DNA from: Pigmentiphaga sp.
Lineage (GTDB): Bacteria; Pseudomonadota; Gammaproteobacteria; Burkholderiales; Burkholderiaceae_B
Assembly: GCA_023228945.1 (NCBI GenBank)
Contig: JALOAI010000026.1
Location: 1-64,000 of the forward strand
DNA: 64,000 nucleotides
Direction of reading: 5' to 3'
Part shown: in pieces, positions 19,219-28,112 of the stretch
Layout of the letters: each line of letters starts with the position of its first letter
Position numbering within the stretch: position 1 is the first letter of the stretch
Position numbers and translations under genes: made by a program
Notes under the pieces: generated by a model
What the model saw: only the letters and a program-made list of their open reading frames with translations
What the model was told of the DNA's origin: nothing
The model's database searches: none

Positions 19219-19788
19219 ATGTCTACTCATCCCGATCTCTCTGTCCAGGCTCACGAGCTGGTGGCACGCTCACGCCGGGAGCTTACCCAACACGGCCTGA
19301 ACCGCACCTCGCTGGCCCGCATCCGCGAAGATCTGGTGGCGCTCGCCGCCCATCCCGCCCTGCGCGACGCCGACACCTTTGCCATGCGCCCCGGCGGCCA
19401 AGGCAAAATGTATCGCCTCCATGAAGACGACGATGGCGGCTATGCGCTTTACATCAACGTCTGCGGCGCCGGCGTCGTCTCGCCGCCGCATGATCACACC
19501 ACCTGGGCGATCATCGCCGGTGTCGAGGGCCTGGAGCACAACACCTTCTACGACATCGACGACCAGGGCCGGCCGCAGACGAAGGGCCACAAGGCCATCG
19601 GCGCGGGCGACGCCATCGCCCTGATGCCGGACGACGTCCACAGCATCGACACCCGCGACGGTGAACGCGTGGTCTGCCTGCATTTCTACGGACTGGCGCT
19701 CCCCAGCCAGACCGAGCGCCGCGCTTTTTTTGACGAAAGCGCGGCCAGCCGCTACGCCCCGCAACCTGAAATCGTGAGCTGGCCATGA
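19219..19788 (+). CDS. Cysteine-dioxygenase-like cupin (thiol dioxygenase family)
   Basis: 189 residues. The metal triad of the CDO/3-mercaptopropionate dioxygenase cupins is visible: H91-x-H93 (PPHDHTTWAII) and H141 (PDDVHSID), with C-terminal CLHFYG including Y157. The family oxidises a thiol to a sulfinate with O2 and Fe(II). AGGAG at 19207-19211 lies 7 nt before the ATG. It lies between a C-S lyase and a rhodanese and overlaps the rhodanese start by 4 bp. The exact thiol is unknown. Confidence 0.75.
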   Translation: MSTHPDLSVQAHELVARSRRELTQHGLNRTSLARIREDLVALAAHPALRDADTFAMRPGGQGKMYRLHEDDDGGYALYINVCGAGVVSPPHDHTTWAIIAGVEGLEHNTFYDIDDQGRPQTKGHKAIGAGDAIALMPDDVHSIDTRDGERVVCLHFYGLALPSQTERRAFFDESAASRYAPQPEIVSWP

Positions 19789-21377
19789 TCGACGCCGCCA
19801 CCCTGCACCGCCGGTTGCGCGACGCGCGCCGCCCAGACGCCGCCCCCGCCCAGGAACTCGCCTTGGTCGACATCCGTGAGCCGGGCGAATTCAAGGACGG
19901 CCACCTGCTGCTGGCGAGCAATCTACCGCTCAGCCGCCTGGAATGGCTGGCCCCTTCGGTTTTGCCCCGCCTGGACGTCAGCGTCGTCGTTTGCGCCGCC
20001 ACCGCCGACGACCCCCGGCTGGCGCGAGCCGCCTCGGCCCTGCGGCGCTGGGGCTATACCACGGTAAAAACGCTGGATGCCGACTTCGCGCAGTGTGAGC
20101 AAGCCGGTTTCGTCGTTTTCACCGGCTTTAATGTCCCCAGCAAAGCGTTTGGCGAATGGCTGGAACGCAACCGCGATACGCCCCATGTTCGGGCGGGCGA
20201 TCTCGCCGGCCGCCTGGCCGACGCCTCGCCTCCCCTGGTGCTCGACTGCCGCCCCGCCGACGAACACGCCCGGGGCGCCGTGCCCGGCGCCGTCAACCTG
20301 CCCGGAGTGGAGCTCGCCCGCCGCGCCGCGATGCTGGATCCGGGCGGCACGCGACCCATCGTCGTGCACTGCGCCGGCCGCACGCGCGGCATCGTGGCCA
20401 CGCAAACCCTGATCGATCTCGGCTACCCCAACCCTGTACAAGTACTCGAGAATGGCCTTATGGGCTGGCAATTGTCCGGACATGAGCTCGGCGCCACGCA
20501 GGCGGCCCCGCTTGCCGCGCCGCCTGCCCCGCCGCCCGACTGGCTGGTGGCGCGCGCGGTCGCGCTGGCCGAGCGCTGCGGCGCCCGTGCATGGAGTGAG
20601 GATGCGGCGGGCTCCACTACCGGCCACACGGTCTACGGCTTCAGCGTGGGCACCGCAGACGAGGCTGCCCGGCTGGCCCCCGAAGGCTTCCACGCCGTGC
20701 CCGGCGGTCAGCTCCTGCAAGGCCTGGACGATCATGTGGCGGTCCAGGGCGCCCGGCTGATCATTCACGCCCCGGACCCCGTGCGCGCCGCGCTGACCGC
20801 GGCCTACCTGTGCCAAATGGGCTGGAACGACGTGTGGTGGTTGAACACGGCGGGCGGCAAAGCCCAGCCCAAGGTCAGCCGGATAGCGCCTCAGCCGCGC
20901 CCCGCCTCGGCGGCGGAGCCCTGGCTGGTGGCGCGGCCAAATTGGTGGCGCGAGGCCGGCACTCTGATCCTCGACCTCGGCAACAGCCGCCGCTATCGGG
21001 AGCAGCATCTGCCCGGCGCCCAATTCGCCGCCCGGGCCCTTCTGCCGCAGGTCTTGCAACCGGGGCCACGAATCCAGCGCATCCTGCTCTGCTGCGACGA
21101 CGGCGAGCTCTCCGCCGCCGCCAGCGATGAAGTCGCCGAGCTCACCGGCCTCGACGTGTTCGTGCTGCAGGGCGGCGTCACGGCCTGGGCCGATGCCGGC
21201 GGGCCTGTCGCCTCCGACCCGGTCTGGCTCACCGAAGCCATCGACGTGGCCACCACGCCCTACGATTACCGAGGCGATCTCGCGGCCCAAATGCAGGCCT
21301 ATATCGATTGGGAACTGGCGCTCGAGGCACAAGTCGAGCGCGACGGCGTCCTGCGCTTCCGGGAGTGCCGCGCATGA
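19785..21377 (+). CDS. Four-domain rhodanese-like sulfurtransferase
   Basis: 530 residues with four rhodanese-like modules. Module 1 (about 5-115) has DIREPGEFKDGH and candidate Cys70. Module 2 (about 135-235) has LDCRPADEHARGAVPGAVN and Cys196 (HCAGRTRG). Module 3 (about 285-360) is degenerate, with alanine or proline at the Cys position (IIHAPDP). Module 4 (about 390-490) has LDLGNSRRYREQHLPGAQ and Cys436/437. Rhodaneses move sulfane sulfur between thiols, cyanide or sulfite. Translation is coupled to the cupin gene (ATGA overlap). It could handle persulfide or sulfide released by the upstream lyase. Confidence 0.85.
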   Translation: MIDAATLHRRLRDARRPDAAPAQELALVDIREPGEFKDGHLLLASNLPLSRLEWLAPSVLPRLDVSVVVCAATADDPRLARAASALRRWGYTTVKTLDADFAQCEQAGFVVFTGFNVPSKAFGEWLERNRDTPHVRAGDLAGRLADASPPLVLDCRPADEHARGAVPGAVNLPGVELARRAAMLDPGGTRPIVVHCAGRTRGIVATQTLIDLGYPNPVQVLENGLMGWQLSGHELGATQAAPLAAPPAPPPDWLVARAVALAERCGARAWSEDAAGSTTGHTVYGFSVGTADEAARLAPEGFHAVPGGQLLQGLDDHVAVQGARLIIHAPDPVRAALTAAYLCQMGWNDVWWLNTAGGKAQPKVSRIAPQPRPASAAEPWLVARPNWWREAGTLILDLGNSRRYREQHLPGAQFAARALLPQVLQPGPRIQRILLCCDDGELSAAASDEVAELTGLDVFVLQGGVTAWADAGGPVASDPVWLTEAIDVATTPYDYRGDLAAQMQAYIDWELALEAQVERDGVLRFRECRA

Positions 21378-22306
21378 AACATTGGGACGCCGAGGCCATC
21401 CGCGCCGGACTCTCCTACCCGGCATGCATCGACGCCATGCGCGAAGCCCTGCGCCTCACGCATGACGGCGCCATGGCCCAACCGCCGCGCCAGATCACCG
21501 CCTTTCCGGACGACGCCGGCATGGCCTTCATGCCGGGAGCCTTGCGCGGTAGCCCCTGGATCGGCGCCAAGGCCGTGCTCCGCCTGCCCGCCAAGGAACC
21601 CGGCGGCCGGCACCGCAAGGCCGGCGTTTTCATGCTCTTCAACGCCGAACGCGCCGAGCTCGTGGCCACCTTCGACGCCAACGAACTGACCCTGCGCCGC
21701 ACCGCCGCCACCACCGTGGCGGCCACCCAGGCACTCGCCCGTCCCGGACCCCGCCTTGTGGGTCTGCTCGGCACCGGCCAGCTGGCCGCCGCCCATCTGG
21801 AAGCCTTCGCCACCCAAGCCGACACCCAAGGCTTCGTGCTCTGGGGCCGCAGCCGGGATTCCGCGCATCGGCTGGCCGAGGCCTTCGGCGGCAGCCAGCC
21901 CGTCACCGTGATGGAACACGCCGCCGACGTGGCCGCGCGGGCCGACGTCCTGTGCACGGTATCTTCCGCCAGCCAGCCCATTCTGGACGGCGCCGCCCTG
22001 CGGCCGGGCCAGCACGTCAACCTCGTTGGCTCCAGCACCGCCATCGATCACGAAGTGGACGCCTCGGTGGCTACCCGCGGCCCCGTCTTCGTCGACGATT
22101 TGGAGGCCGCCAGGGCCAACGCCGCCGAACTGCGCGCCGCGGTGGAGTCCGGCCGGTTCCAATGGCGGGACATCGCCGGCACGCTGGGGGCGGTGCTGGC
22201 TGGCGAGCACCCGGGCCGGCGTTCCGCCGACGACATTACGATCTTCAAATCACTGGGGCTTTTCGCCGAGGATGTGCTGGCGGCGCGAGTGTTGGTTGGC
22301 GGGTGA
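21374..22306 (+). CDS. Ornithine cyclodeaminase / mu-crystallin family protein
   Basis: 310 residues: N-terminal domain with AMREALRLTHDGAMAQPPR, a Rossmann segment GLLGTGQLAAAHLEAF, and C-terminal VNLVGSSTAIDHEVD and DITIFKSLGLFAED. The family includes ornithine and lysine cyclodeaminases, alanine dehydrogenase and ketimine reductases that act on thiomorpholine-type cyclic imines. The latter activity would fit a sulfur-heterocycle pathway. The start overlaps the rhodanese stop (ATGA). It is the last gene of the operon; no obvious terminator follows. Confidence 0.88.
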   Translation: MKHWDAEAIRAGLSYPACIDAMREALRLTHDGAMAQPPRQITAFPDDAGMAFMPGALRGSPWIGAKAVLRLPAKEPGGRHRKAGVFMLFNAERAELVATFDANELTLRRTAATTVAATQALARPGPRLVGLLGTGQLAAAHLEAFATQADTQGFVLWGRSRDSAHRLAEAFGGSQPVTVMEHAADVAARADVLCTVSSASQPILDGAALRPGQHVNLVGSSTAIDHEVDASVATRGPVFVDDLEAARANAAELRAAVESGRFQWRDIAGTLGAVLAGEHPGRRSADDITIFKSLGLFAEDVLAARVLVGG

Positions 22307-22639
22307 GACGCCGGCCTGGTTACGCTTTTCCTCATCGACGAATCCCACTCAGCCCTCCGAAGCATTGATAGTGTGCCGAGTAGAGCAATTGGATTATCCG
22401 TCGCTATCGCGCCTGGTGTAGCATTCATCATCTGAGAGCCCGGAGACACTTCTGGGTTCGCTCGTCGCCGGTGCGGGGTTCGGCGAGCCGTTGCATACCA
22501 CGCGCACAGTGAGCGTGTTCTGCCGCGCAGAAGATCGAAGACCTCGTCGGCCTGGATGAACACTACGAGATCGAAAGCAACACCGTCGAACGCCGCGAAG
22601 AATGATCGGCGCAGACCCTCTGCCGGCCAACGCCAAGAT

Positions 22640-22700
22640 GGCCACGATCATCGGAATCGAGGATCAAGGTGCCGGAATCGCTTATCACGGTCACCGGCCC
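22640..22700. repeat. Degenerate IS21-type repeat array (remnant end)
   Basis: Three units of about 21 bp resembling those at 38-124 occur here: CACGATCATCGGAATCG, then a TCAAGGTGCCGGAATCG version, then ATCACGGTCACCGG. No transposase gene is nearby. The surrounding stretch 22307-22690 contains no gene that I recognise. Confidence 0.35.
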
Positions 22701-22915
22701 GGCTGGCGTAAAGCGGCCAACAGCGTCGTTTGATCACCCTCCTCCTGAACGCTCCATTGATCACCACGAACATCCGCGACGGATCATGACGATATAGTTC
22801 TGCCATCGCTTCATCATGGGCTCTATTTCTCATAGTTTCTGCTTTTCCAATCCTGCCAACATTCCACCGCATGATAGAGATCGGCGACCCGGGTATTTTT
22901 GTTGCCCTGAGTATT
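22691..22915 (-). pseudogene. Relic of a RelE/HigB-type toxin and addiction-module antidote pair
   Basis: On the minus strand a toxin 3' end reads GNKNTRVADLYHAVECWQDW, like the C-terminus of phage-Gp49/HigB toxins, and stops at 22823. The antidote ATG (22833) overlaps it and reads MRNRAHDEAMAELYRHDPS. A frameshift then moves the conserved continuation (EEGDQTTLLAALRQPG) to another frame, ending at 22691. The toxin 5' part and the antidote DNA-binding domain are missing, so neither product is functional. Family calls are from motif memory. Confidence 0.5.
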
Positions 22916-23045
22916 ACGCGACTTCGGCGGCGTTGCGACACACGGGCATTCTGTATACGTAAGTACTCCGGTTCGACCTTCTTCTTGACTCCCGTCCTAG
23001 AGTGGCTCCATTCCGAATTCGTCAGCACGCTCTCCGGCCATGTCC

Positions 23046-23170
23046 GTGGATTTGCCGCGATAGCTGCGCGAGCCCCTGACTGATGGAAAACATGTGAGTT
23101 TCGGCGCGCACACCATTGCCTTCACATGGACCTTGGCCAGGGCATTGCGCAGGCGTGCGGGAAGCACAAC
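23046..23170 (-). pseudogene. Internally deleted GntR/FCD regulator relic
   Basis: On the minus strand RLRNALAKVH (recognition-helix segment) is joined directly, with a frame change, to GNGVRAETHMFSISQGLAQL and QIHG. These match two separated segments of the intact GntR protein at 8560-9303 (near its residues 35-50 and its C-terminal ~35 residues). About 150 intervening residues are absent. The rest of 22930-23440 shows no intact gene. Confidence 0.65.
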
Positions 23171-23440
23171 TACCGCCTCCACGATCGTTACGCGCCGCAG
23201 CCGGCGCTCGATAGCCACAAGCCCCGCCGGGCAACGCCGTGTATACGCTCCTGATTCTCACCCACAGCGCGCAGGGCCCGCCCTATCTCATGGCTCAGCA
23301 CCAGGCCCCGCGCATCCCGGCTCGCCTGCGTTACCCCGTGGTCCATCCGGTGGTGACTCCCGCGGCGATGTTGTATCGTTATTGCGATTGGTCGACCGGT
23401 TGCTGACTGGCCCATTTACGAATTGAACAAGACCGAACCC

Positions 23441-24238
23441 ATGGCATCACGCGATGTCGCAGAACATGCTGCATGCGGCTCCGATCGTTCCGGCCCGAAT
23501 TTTGAACGCATCGCGTCAGGCCGTCCGTTCGAAGAGGTCGCCAGACAAATCCGGCGCGAGCTTCAAGCCGGCACCTTGAAGACAGGGGATCGCTTGCCCC
23601 CCGAACGGGCGCTCTCCGCTCAGTTCGGCATCAGCCGCAACACCTTGCGTCAAGCGCTTCGCGCCATGCAAACCACAGGGCTTCTGGAAATGCGGCCCGG
23701 CAAGGGTGGCGGCACGTTTATCCGTGAAGGTGGAGGCGATGCCATTCTGGTTGGGCTCTCAGACCTGACCCGGATGGGAATCATTCAGCCCGAACACCTC
23801 AGAGAAGCCAGAACAGCGCTTAGCACCACGGTCGCGGCGTTTGCCGCGCAGCGTCGCACGGCGTCGGATCTTGAAGCCTTGGCGGCCACTATCGCCCAAA
23901 GCGAGCAGGCCGCGCGCGCCAATGATCTCGACGAGCGTGAGCGACTCGGATTCGAATTTCAGCGGCTCCTCGCGGCGGCTACGGGAAATCCCGTCTTCAT
24001 CGTGTTTACCAACGCCATCATCGAACTCAACGCCGCCTTGGCCAGGCGGTTCGGCGCGCCAAGCAATCGCACAGTCCTGCCACGGCGACGCCGGATCTAC
24101 GAAGCGATCAAAGCCGGCGATCCGGCACGGGCCGCGGCGGCCATGGAAGAGTTCCTGGCGATGCTGGAGCGTTTTTACGTCAGGGGGCGGGCGAAAACCG
24201 CTCAAAAAGCCGTGGCCTCCAACGCACGCCAATCTTGA
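23441..24238 (+). CDS. GntR-family (FadR-type) regulator
   Basis: 265 residues: a ~25-residue leader, GntR winged helix (about 25-95; GDRLPPERALSAQFGISRNT and LRQALRAMQ) and a helical FCD/FadR-like C-terminal domain. The ATG at 23441 is preferred to an upstream TTG; no strong ribosome site is visible for either. It faces the CoA-ester operon at 24660 in the same direction. A promoter with an overlapping inverted repeat in front of that operon is a likely target. Confidence 0.82.
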   Translation: MASRDVAEHAACGSDRSGPNFERIASGRPFEEVARQIRRELQAGTLKTGDRLPPERALSAQFGISRNTLRQALRAMQTTGLLEMRPGKGGGTFIREGGGDAILVGLSDLTRMGIIQPEHLREARTALSTTVAAFAAQRRTASDLEALAATIAQSEQAARANDLDERERLGFEFQRLLAAATGNPVFIVFTNAIIELNAALARRFGAPSNRTVLPRRRRIYEAIKAGDPARAAAAMEEFLAMLERFYVRGRAKTAQKAVASNARQS

Positions 24239-24552
24239 CCGGTGCGCGACCACAGCGCCTGGAGAACACTAGCCGCCCCACCGTCCGTCCACGCAGACGG
24301 CGCCCCGTCACGGCCCATCCCGCCTTGGCAGGATCCCGCAAGGCGGCCTTGGCCCCAAGGTCGCTGACTCCCGGCTCGTGCGCAGCAAGCGAGCGGGAGG
24401 CTCGTGCCGCCCTACGCCAGGCGCTCAACATTTCAACCTTATACCTGACGGTGAAGATCGCGCGTGAGGCGTGGACGGGAAAGCCTTCGGTGCCGGCGGA
24501 TCCCGCCTCGCTGACCTCGCCTTGAACGACGACGCTTGCGCTTCGGCCTGTG

Positions 24553-24640
24553 ATCCATCGATGCATCCATCGATGCATTGACAGGGCTTTCCGCGAACAT
24601 TACATTTGAAGGGTGACCCGAAAACAATTACGGGTCACCC
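24553..24640 (+). promoter_or_regulatory. Sigma-70 promoter with tandem 12-bp repeat and 10-bp inverted repeat
   Basis: TTGACA at 24578-24583, a 17-bp spacer, and TACATT at 24601-24606 make a near-consensus promoter. Directly upstream, ATCCATCGATGC is repeated exactly in tandem (24553-24564 and 24565-24576). Around the expected start, GGGTGACCCG (24611-24620) and CGGGTCACCC (24631-24640) form a perfect 10-bp inverted repeat with a 10-nt spacer. The layout suggests an activator or second-site array upstream and a repressor operator at +1, probably for the neighbouring GntR protein. The preceding 24239-24552 holds no gene that I can see. Confidence 0.7.
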
Positions 24641-24659
24641 GAAACCTAAGGAGACAGAA

Positions 24660-25637
24660 ATGAAAGCTTCGCTACGTCTTGCCAGTCGATTGGTGCCCAT
24701 GCTGTTGTTGGCCGCGAGCGCCAGCGCGGGCGCGCAGACCTTCCCCACCAAACCGATCCGCATCGTCGCGCCGTACAGTGCCGGCGGCACGATCGACGCC
24801 ATGGCCCGCATCCTCCAGGATCCGTTGTCGAACACGCTGGGGCAACCCGTCATCATCGAAAACAAAGCGGGCGCCGCGGGAGCCATCGGCACCGCCGACG
24901 TGGCCCGGGCGCCGGCCGATGGCTACACCTTGGTGCTGGGGAACAACGGACCACACAGCATCCTGCCGGCCATCTCGAAACAGCTCCCCTACGATGGCCT
25001 GAAGGATTTCACCCCGGTCTCGCTTCTGGCAACAACGCCGCTCTTGCTGATCGTGAATCACGATGTGCCGGCGTCAGACCTCAAGTCGTTCATCGAGTTT
25101 GCCCAGCAAGCCGCAAAGCCGTTGGCCTTCTCGACGTCCGGTGTCGGCGCCGTGTCGCATCTCACCACGGAGGCCTTCGCCCGCCAAGCGGGCTTCGAGG
25201 CCATGCACGTCCCCTACAAGGGGCAAGCGCCAACCCTCAACGCCGTGGCTACGGGAGAGGTGTCTTTTGCGATTACCTCACCATCGTCGACCGTCAACGC
25301 TTTTGTCGATAGCAACAAGGTGAAGGTCTTGGGCGTGACCACGCCCGAACCGTCGCCGGTGGCGCCGGGCGTGCCCACGATCGCATCCGTCGTCCCGGGC
25401 TTCCAGGCGGAGCTCTGGTATGGCTTGCTGGCGCCGGCCAACACGGCCCCCGAGATCATCGCAAAGCTCAACGCCGCCGTTACCTCGGCGCTGGCGGACC
25501 CCGGTCTGGTCGAAAGGTACGAGAACATGGGCGCGGTGGTCCAGGCCAGCACCCCCGCGGCGCTGGCAGACCTCATCAGCACCGAGATGCCGAAGTGGGC
25601 GGAAGTCGTGAAAAACGCCAACATCCGCATCGAATAG
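24660..25637 (+). CDS. Bug-family periplasmic solute-binding protein
   Basis: 325 residues: signal peptide (cleavage near SAGAQT), then the tripartite-tricarboxylate-receptor (Bug/TctC) fold with PIRIVAPYSAGGTIDAMAR, VIIENKAGAAGAIGTADVA, MHVPYKGQAP and GVTTPEPSPVAPGVPTI. It binds an organic acid in the periplasm; no TctAB membrane partner is in the window, as is common for Bug proteins. AAGGAGAC precedes the ATG. First gene of the CoA-ester operon. Confidence 0.92.
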   Translation: MKASLRLASRLVPMLLLAASASAGAQTFPTKPIRIVAPYSAGGTIDAMARILQDPLSNTLGQPVIIENKAGAAGAIGTADVARAPADGYTLVLGNNGPHSILPAISKQLPYDGLKDFTPVSLLATTPLLLIVNHDVPASDLKSFIEFAQQAAKPLAFSTSGVGAVSHLTTEAFARQAGFEAMHVPYKGQAPTLNAVATGEVSFAITSPSSTVNAFVDSNKVKVLGVTTPEPSPVAPGVPTIASVVPGFQAELWYGLLAPANTAPEIIAKLNAAVTSALADPGLVERYENMGAVVQASTPAALADLISTEMPKWAEVVKNANIRIE

Positions 25638-25657
25638 CCCCAATAAATCAATCCGGA

Positions 25658-26581
25658 ATGACAGAAACCAACGTGATACCTGTTAATGATCCCCTTCCTT
25701 CCGGCAAAGTACTGGGGCGGCGGGAACTGGTCCTCGAAGCCGATAAAGCGCGCCAACATCGCCAAAGCATCGGCTCGCTTGATAACGAGCTCTTCCCGAC
25801 CGAGACCGGTCCGAGACCCATCTGGCCCAGCGCCGGCCTGTTCTACGAAGCCATGGAGTTCCCCGGTCCTCGGGAGCACGAACAAGGGCGCGCAGCCTTC
25901 AACTCGGGCATTCATTGGAACTTCCACGGCATCCTGCATGCGGGAGACCGCCTCAATCTACAGGCCAGGGTTTCTGATCGATGGATCAAGCGCGGCCGCG
26001 AATACGCCATCATTGAAGTCACGGCGCATAACCAGAGGGGCGAGCTGGTGGCGGTTGGCGGGTTCAAGGAATCCTGGGACCGGCCTCCTGCGTATCACCC
26101 GCCTCTTCGGTCTTTGGATGGGGTCGCCAGCAGTTGGTGGACGGAACCGCGCGGGGCCGAGGTGGGGCGCTTCGATTGCCACTACACCGACGCCATGTCC
26201 AGACTGTTCTGCGGCTCCGTGCGCAACCTGCATACCGAACCAGAACTGGCTCGCCAGCGTGGTTTCGATCGCCTGGTGATCGCCGGGCCGCAGATCGTTT
26301 CTCAAATGTCCGAACTCATGACGAGAGCCTTCGGCCTGGGTTATCTCACCGCGGGAGAAATCAAGGTCAACCTCCTGAAACCCGTCTTCTCCGGCGACAC
26401 GATCAGCGCCCGGGTCGCCTACATCGATCCCAACGACGAAGGAGGCAAACACGGCAAAAACGCCCAGGTGCAAGTCGCAATCTGGGCGGTCAATCAACAT
26501 GCCGAAACGGTGGCGGGAGGCATGGCTTGCGCCGGCATCAACCTGGGAAAGCCGCCACGTACAACCGAGCAGAGCGTCTAG
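25658..26581 (+). CDS. MaoC-like double hot-dog protein (acyl-CoA hydratase/dehydratase type)
   Basis: 307 residues with two hot-dog halves: an N-terminal half (about 40-160; NSGIHWNFHGILHAGDRLNL) and a C-terminal half (about 175-300) with the hydratase-like pattern HYTDAMSRLFCGSVRN, HTEPELARQRGFDRLVIAG. Family members hydrate enoyl-CoA or act as mesaconyl-type dehydratases. The start MTETN follows the Bug stop by 20 bp with only a weak ribosome site. It lies in an operon with an acyl-CoA ligase and an enoyl-CoA hydratase. Confidence 0.75.
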   Translation: MTETNVIPVNDPLPSGKVLGRRELVLEADKARQHRQSIGSLDNELFPTETGPRPIWPSAGLFYEAMEFPGPREHEQGRAAFNSGIHWNFHGILHAGDRLNLQARVSDRWIKRGREYAIIEVTAHNQRGELVAVGGFKESWDRPPAYHPPLRSLDGVASSWWTEPRGAEVGRFDCHYTDAMSRLFCGSVRNLHTEPELARQRGFDRLVIAGPQIVSQMSELMTRAFGLGYLTAGEIKVNLLKPVFSGDTISARVAYIDPNDEGGKHGKNAQVQVAIWAVNQHAETVAGGMACAGINLGKPPRTTEQSV

Positions 26582-26582
26582 C

Positions 26583-28112
26583 ATGAGAAAGGAACCCGGC
26601 ACACACTCTCTGGGTAGCGCCCTGACGGCGCTCGCGCAGGCCAATCCAGGCAAGGCCGCCTTGACTTTCCAAGGGCAGACGCTCAGCCGCGATGCGCTGG
26701 AGCGCCGCGCCAACCAGTTGGCGCGGGCCTTTGCGGCGCTTGGCGTGCGCCAGCACGACTTCGTGGCCATTATCCTGCCCAACGGCGTGGAGTTCGTCAC
26801 GTCGGTGCTTGCCTGCTGGAAGCTCGGCGCCACCCCGCTTCCCATGTCGGAGCGCCTTGCGCCAGCGGAGCTGGACGCCACACTGAGGCTGGCGCAACCC
26901 GCTTTAGTGGTTGGCCTGGACCCAGGCGTCGAGCTTGGCCTGCCGTGGGTGCCCTCATCATTCGTGCCTGAAGACACACTTCCCGATGATCCCTTGCCCG
27001 ACTGCGCGGCATATGCCTGGAAAGCCATCCTCTCCGGCGGAAGCACGGGACGCCCCAAGATCATCGTGGACGGCAACCCGGGCACGATGGGCCCACACGC
27101 GCTGAACTCCACCCTGGACGCCGACGATACGGTACTGGTGCCTGGCCCCATGTATCACAACGCCGGCTTCAAACACTGCATGAACGGCCTGCTGGCCGGC
27201 GCCCACGTCATCGTCATGCCGCGCTTCAACGCACAAGAGACCATCACCCTGATCTTGCAATGGCGGGTCAATTGGGTATCCCTGGTCCCGACGATGATGA
27301 ATCGCATCTGGAAGCTTCGGGAGAGCGATCAACTGCCTGCCGAGCTGCCCAGCCTGCGCGTTTTGTACCATGCCGGCGCGCCGTGTCCGCCGTGGCTCAA
27401 GGAAGCCTATATCGAATGGCTTGGCGCCGACCGGATCTTCGAAATCTACGGCGGTGCGGAGAACAACGGACTCACCTTCATCACCGGCCCGGAGTGGCTG
27501 GCACATCGCGGATCGGTGGGCAGGCCGCTTCCCGGATACGACTTCCGGATCCTGGATAACGCGGGCAGAGACTGCGCCCCTGGCGAGATCGGCGACATCT
27601 ACATGAAGCCGGACTCCGGGCCTGGCTCTACCTACCGCTACATCGGCGCGCCGCCTTGCCCGCAGCATGAAGGCTGGGAGACGCTGGGCGATATCGGTTA
27701 CCTGGATCAGGACGGCTACCTCTACATTTGCGACCGGAGTACCGACATGATCCTTCGAGGGGGAGCCAACCTCTACCCCGCGGAGATCGAAGCCGCCATC
27801 GATGGCCATCCTCTTGTCTGGTCGAGTGCCGTCATCGGCTTACCCGACGACGATCTTGGCAGTCGTGTCCATGCGATCGTGCATGGCGACACAGGCTTGA
27901 CCGAAGCCGCCTTGCGCGCGCATCTGGATGAACGGCTCACGAGGTACAAGCAGCCCGCCACCTTCGAGTTCGTCTCGTCTCCAGTGCGTGACGAGGCCGG
28001 CAAGGTAAGGCGCAGCGCCTTGCGTGCCGACCGCCTGGCGTCCCAAGAACCTGATGCTTTTCATTCCACGGAGCAAGACGCATGTCCCGCTATCAAAACT
28101 ACCAGCACCTGA
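26583..28112 (+). CDS. Acyl-CoA synthetase / AMP-dependent ligase
   Basis: 509 residues of the ANL superfamily: AMP-binding loop LSGGSTGRPK, EIYGGAENNG (A5-like), GWETLGDIGYLDQDGYLYI (A7/A8), a hinge at CDRSTDMILRGG and the C-terminal catalytic lysine in DEAGKVRRSAL. It activates a carboxylic acid, presumably the one bound by the Bug protein, to its CoA thioester. The start is 1 nt after the previous stop and the 3' end overlaps the enoyl-CoA hydratase by 31 bp, so the genes are co-translated. The substrate cannot be read from sequence. Confidence 0.88.
   Translation: MRKEPGTHSLGSALTALAQANPGKAALTFQGQTLSRDALERRANQLARAFAALGVRQHDFVAIILPNGVEFVTSVLACWKLGATPLPMSERLAPAELDATLRLAQPALVVGLDPGVELGLPWVPSSFVPEDTLPDDPLPDCAAYAWKAILSGGSTGRPKIIVDGNPGTMGPHALNSTLDADDTVLVPGPMYHNAGFKHCMNGLLAGAHVIVMPRFNAQETITLILQWRVNWVSLVPTMMNRIWKLRESDQLPAELPSLRVLYHAGAPCPPWLKEAYIEWLGADRIFEIYGGAENNGLTFITGPEWLAHRGSVGRPLPGYDFRILDNAGRDCAPGEIGDIYMKPDSGPGSTYRYIGAPPCPQHEGWETLGDIGYLDQDGYLYICDRSTDMILRGGANLYPAEIEAAIDGHPLVWSSAVIGLPDDDLGSRVHAIVHGDTGLTEAALRAHLDERLTRYKQPATFEFVSSPVRDEAGKVRRSALRADRLASQEPDAFHSTEQDACPAIKTTST

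Noticed and set aside
22394..22651. Small frames after the operon end
   Set aside because: No recognisable domain; the area is relic DNA.
24239..24525. Possible gene between the GntR gene and the Bug operon
   Set aside because: The frame is rich in Arg/Ala/Pro, lacks a ribosome site and overlaps the promoter region.
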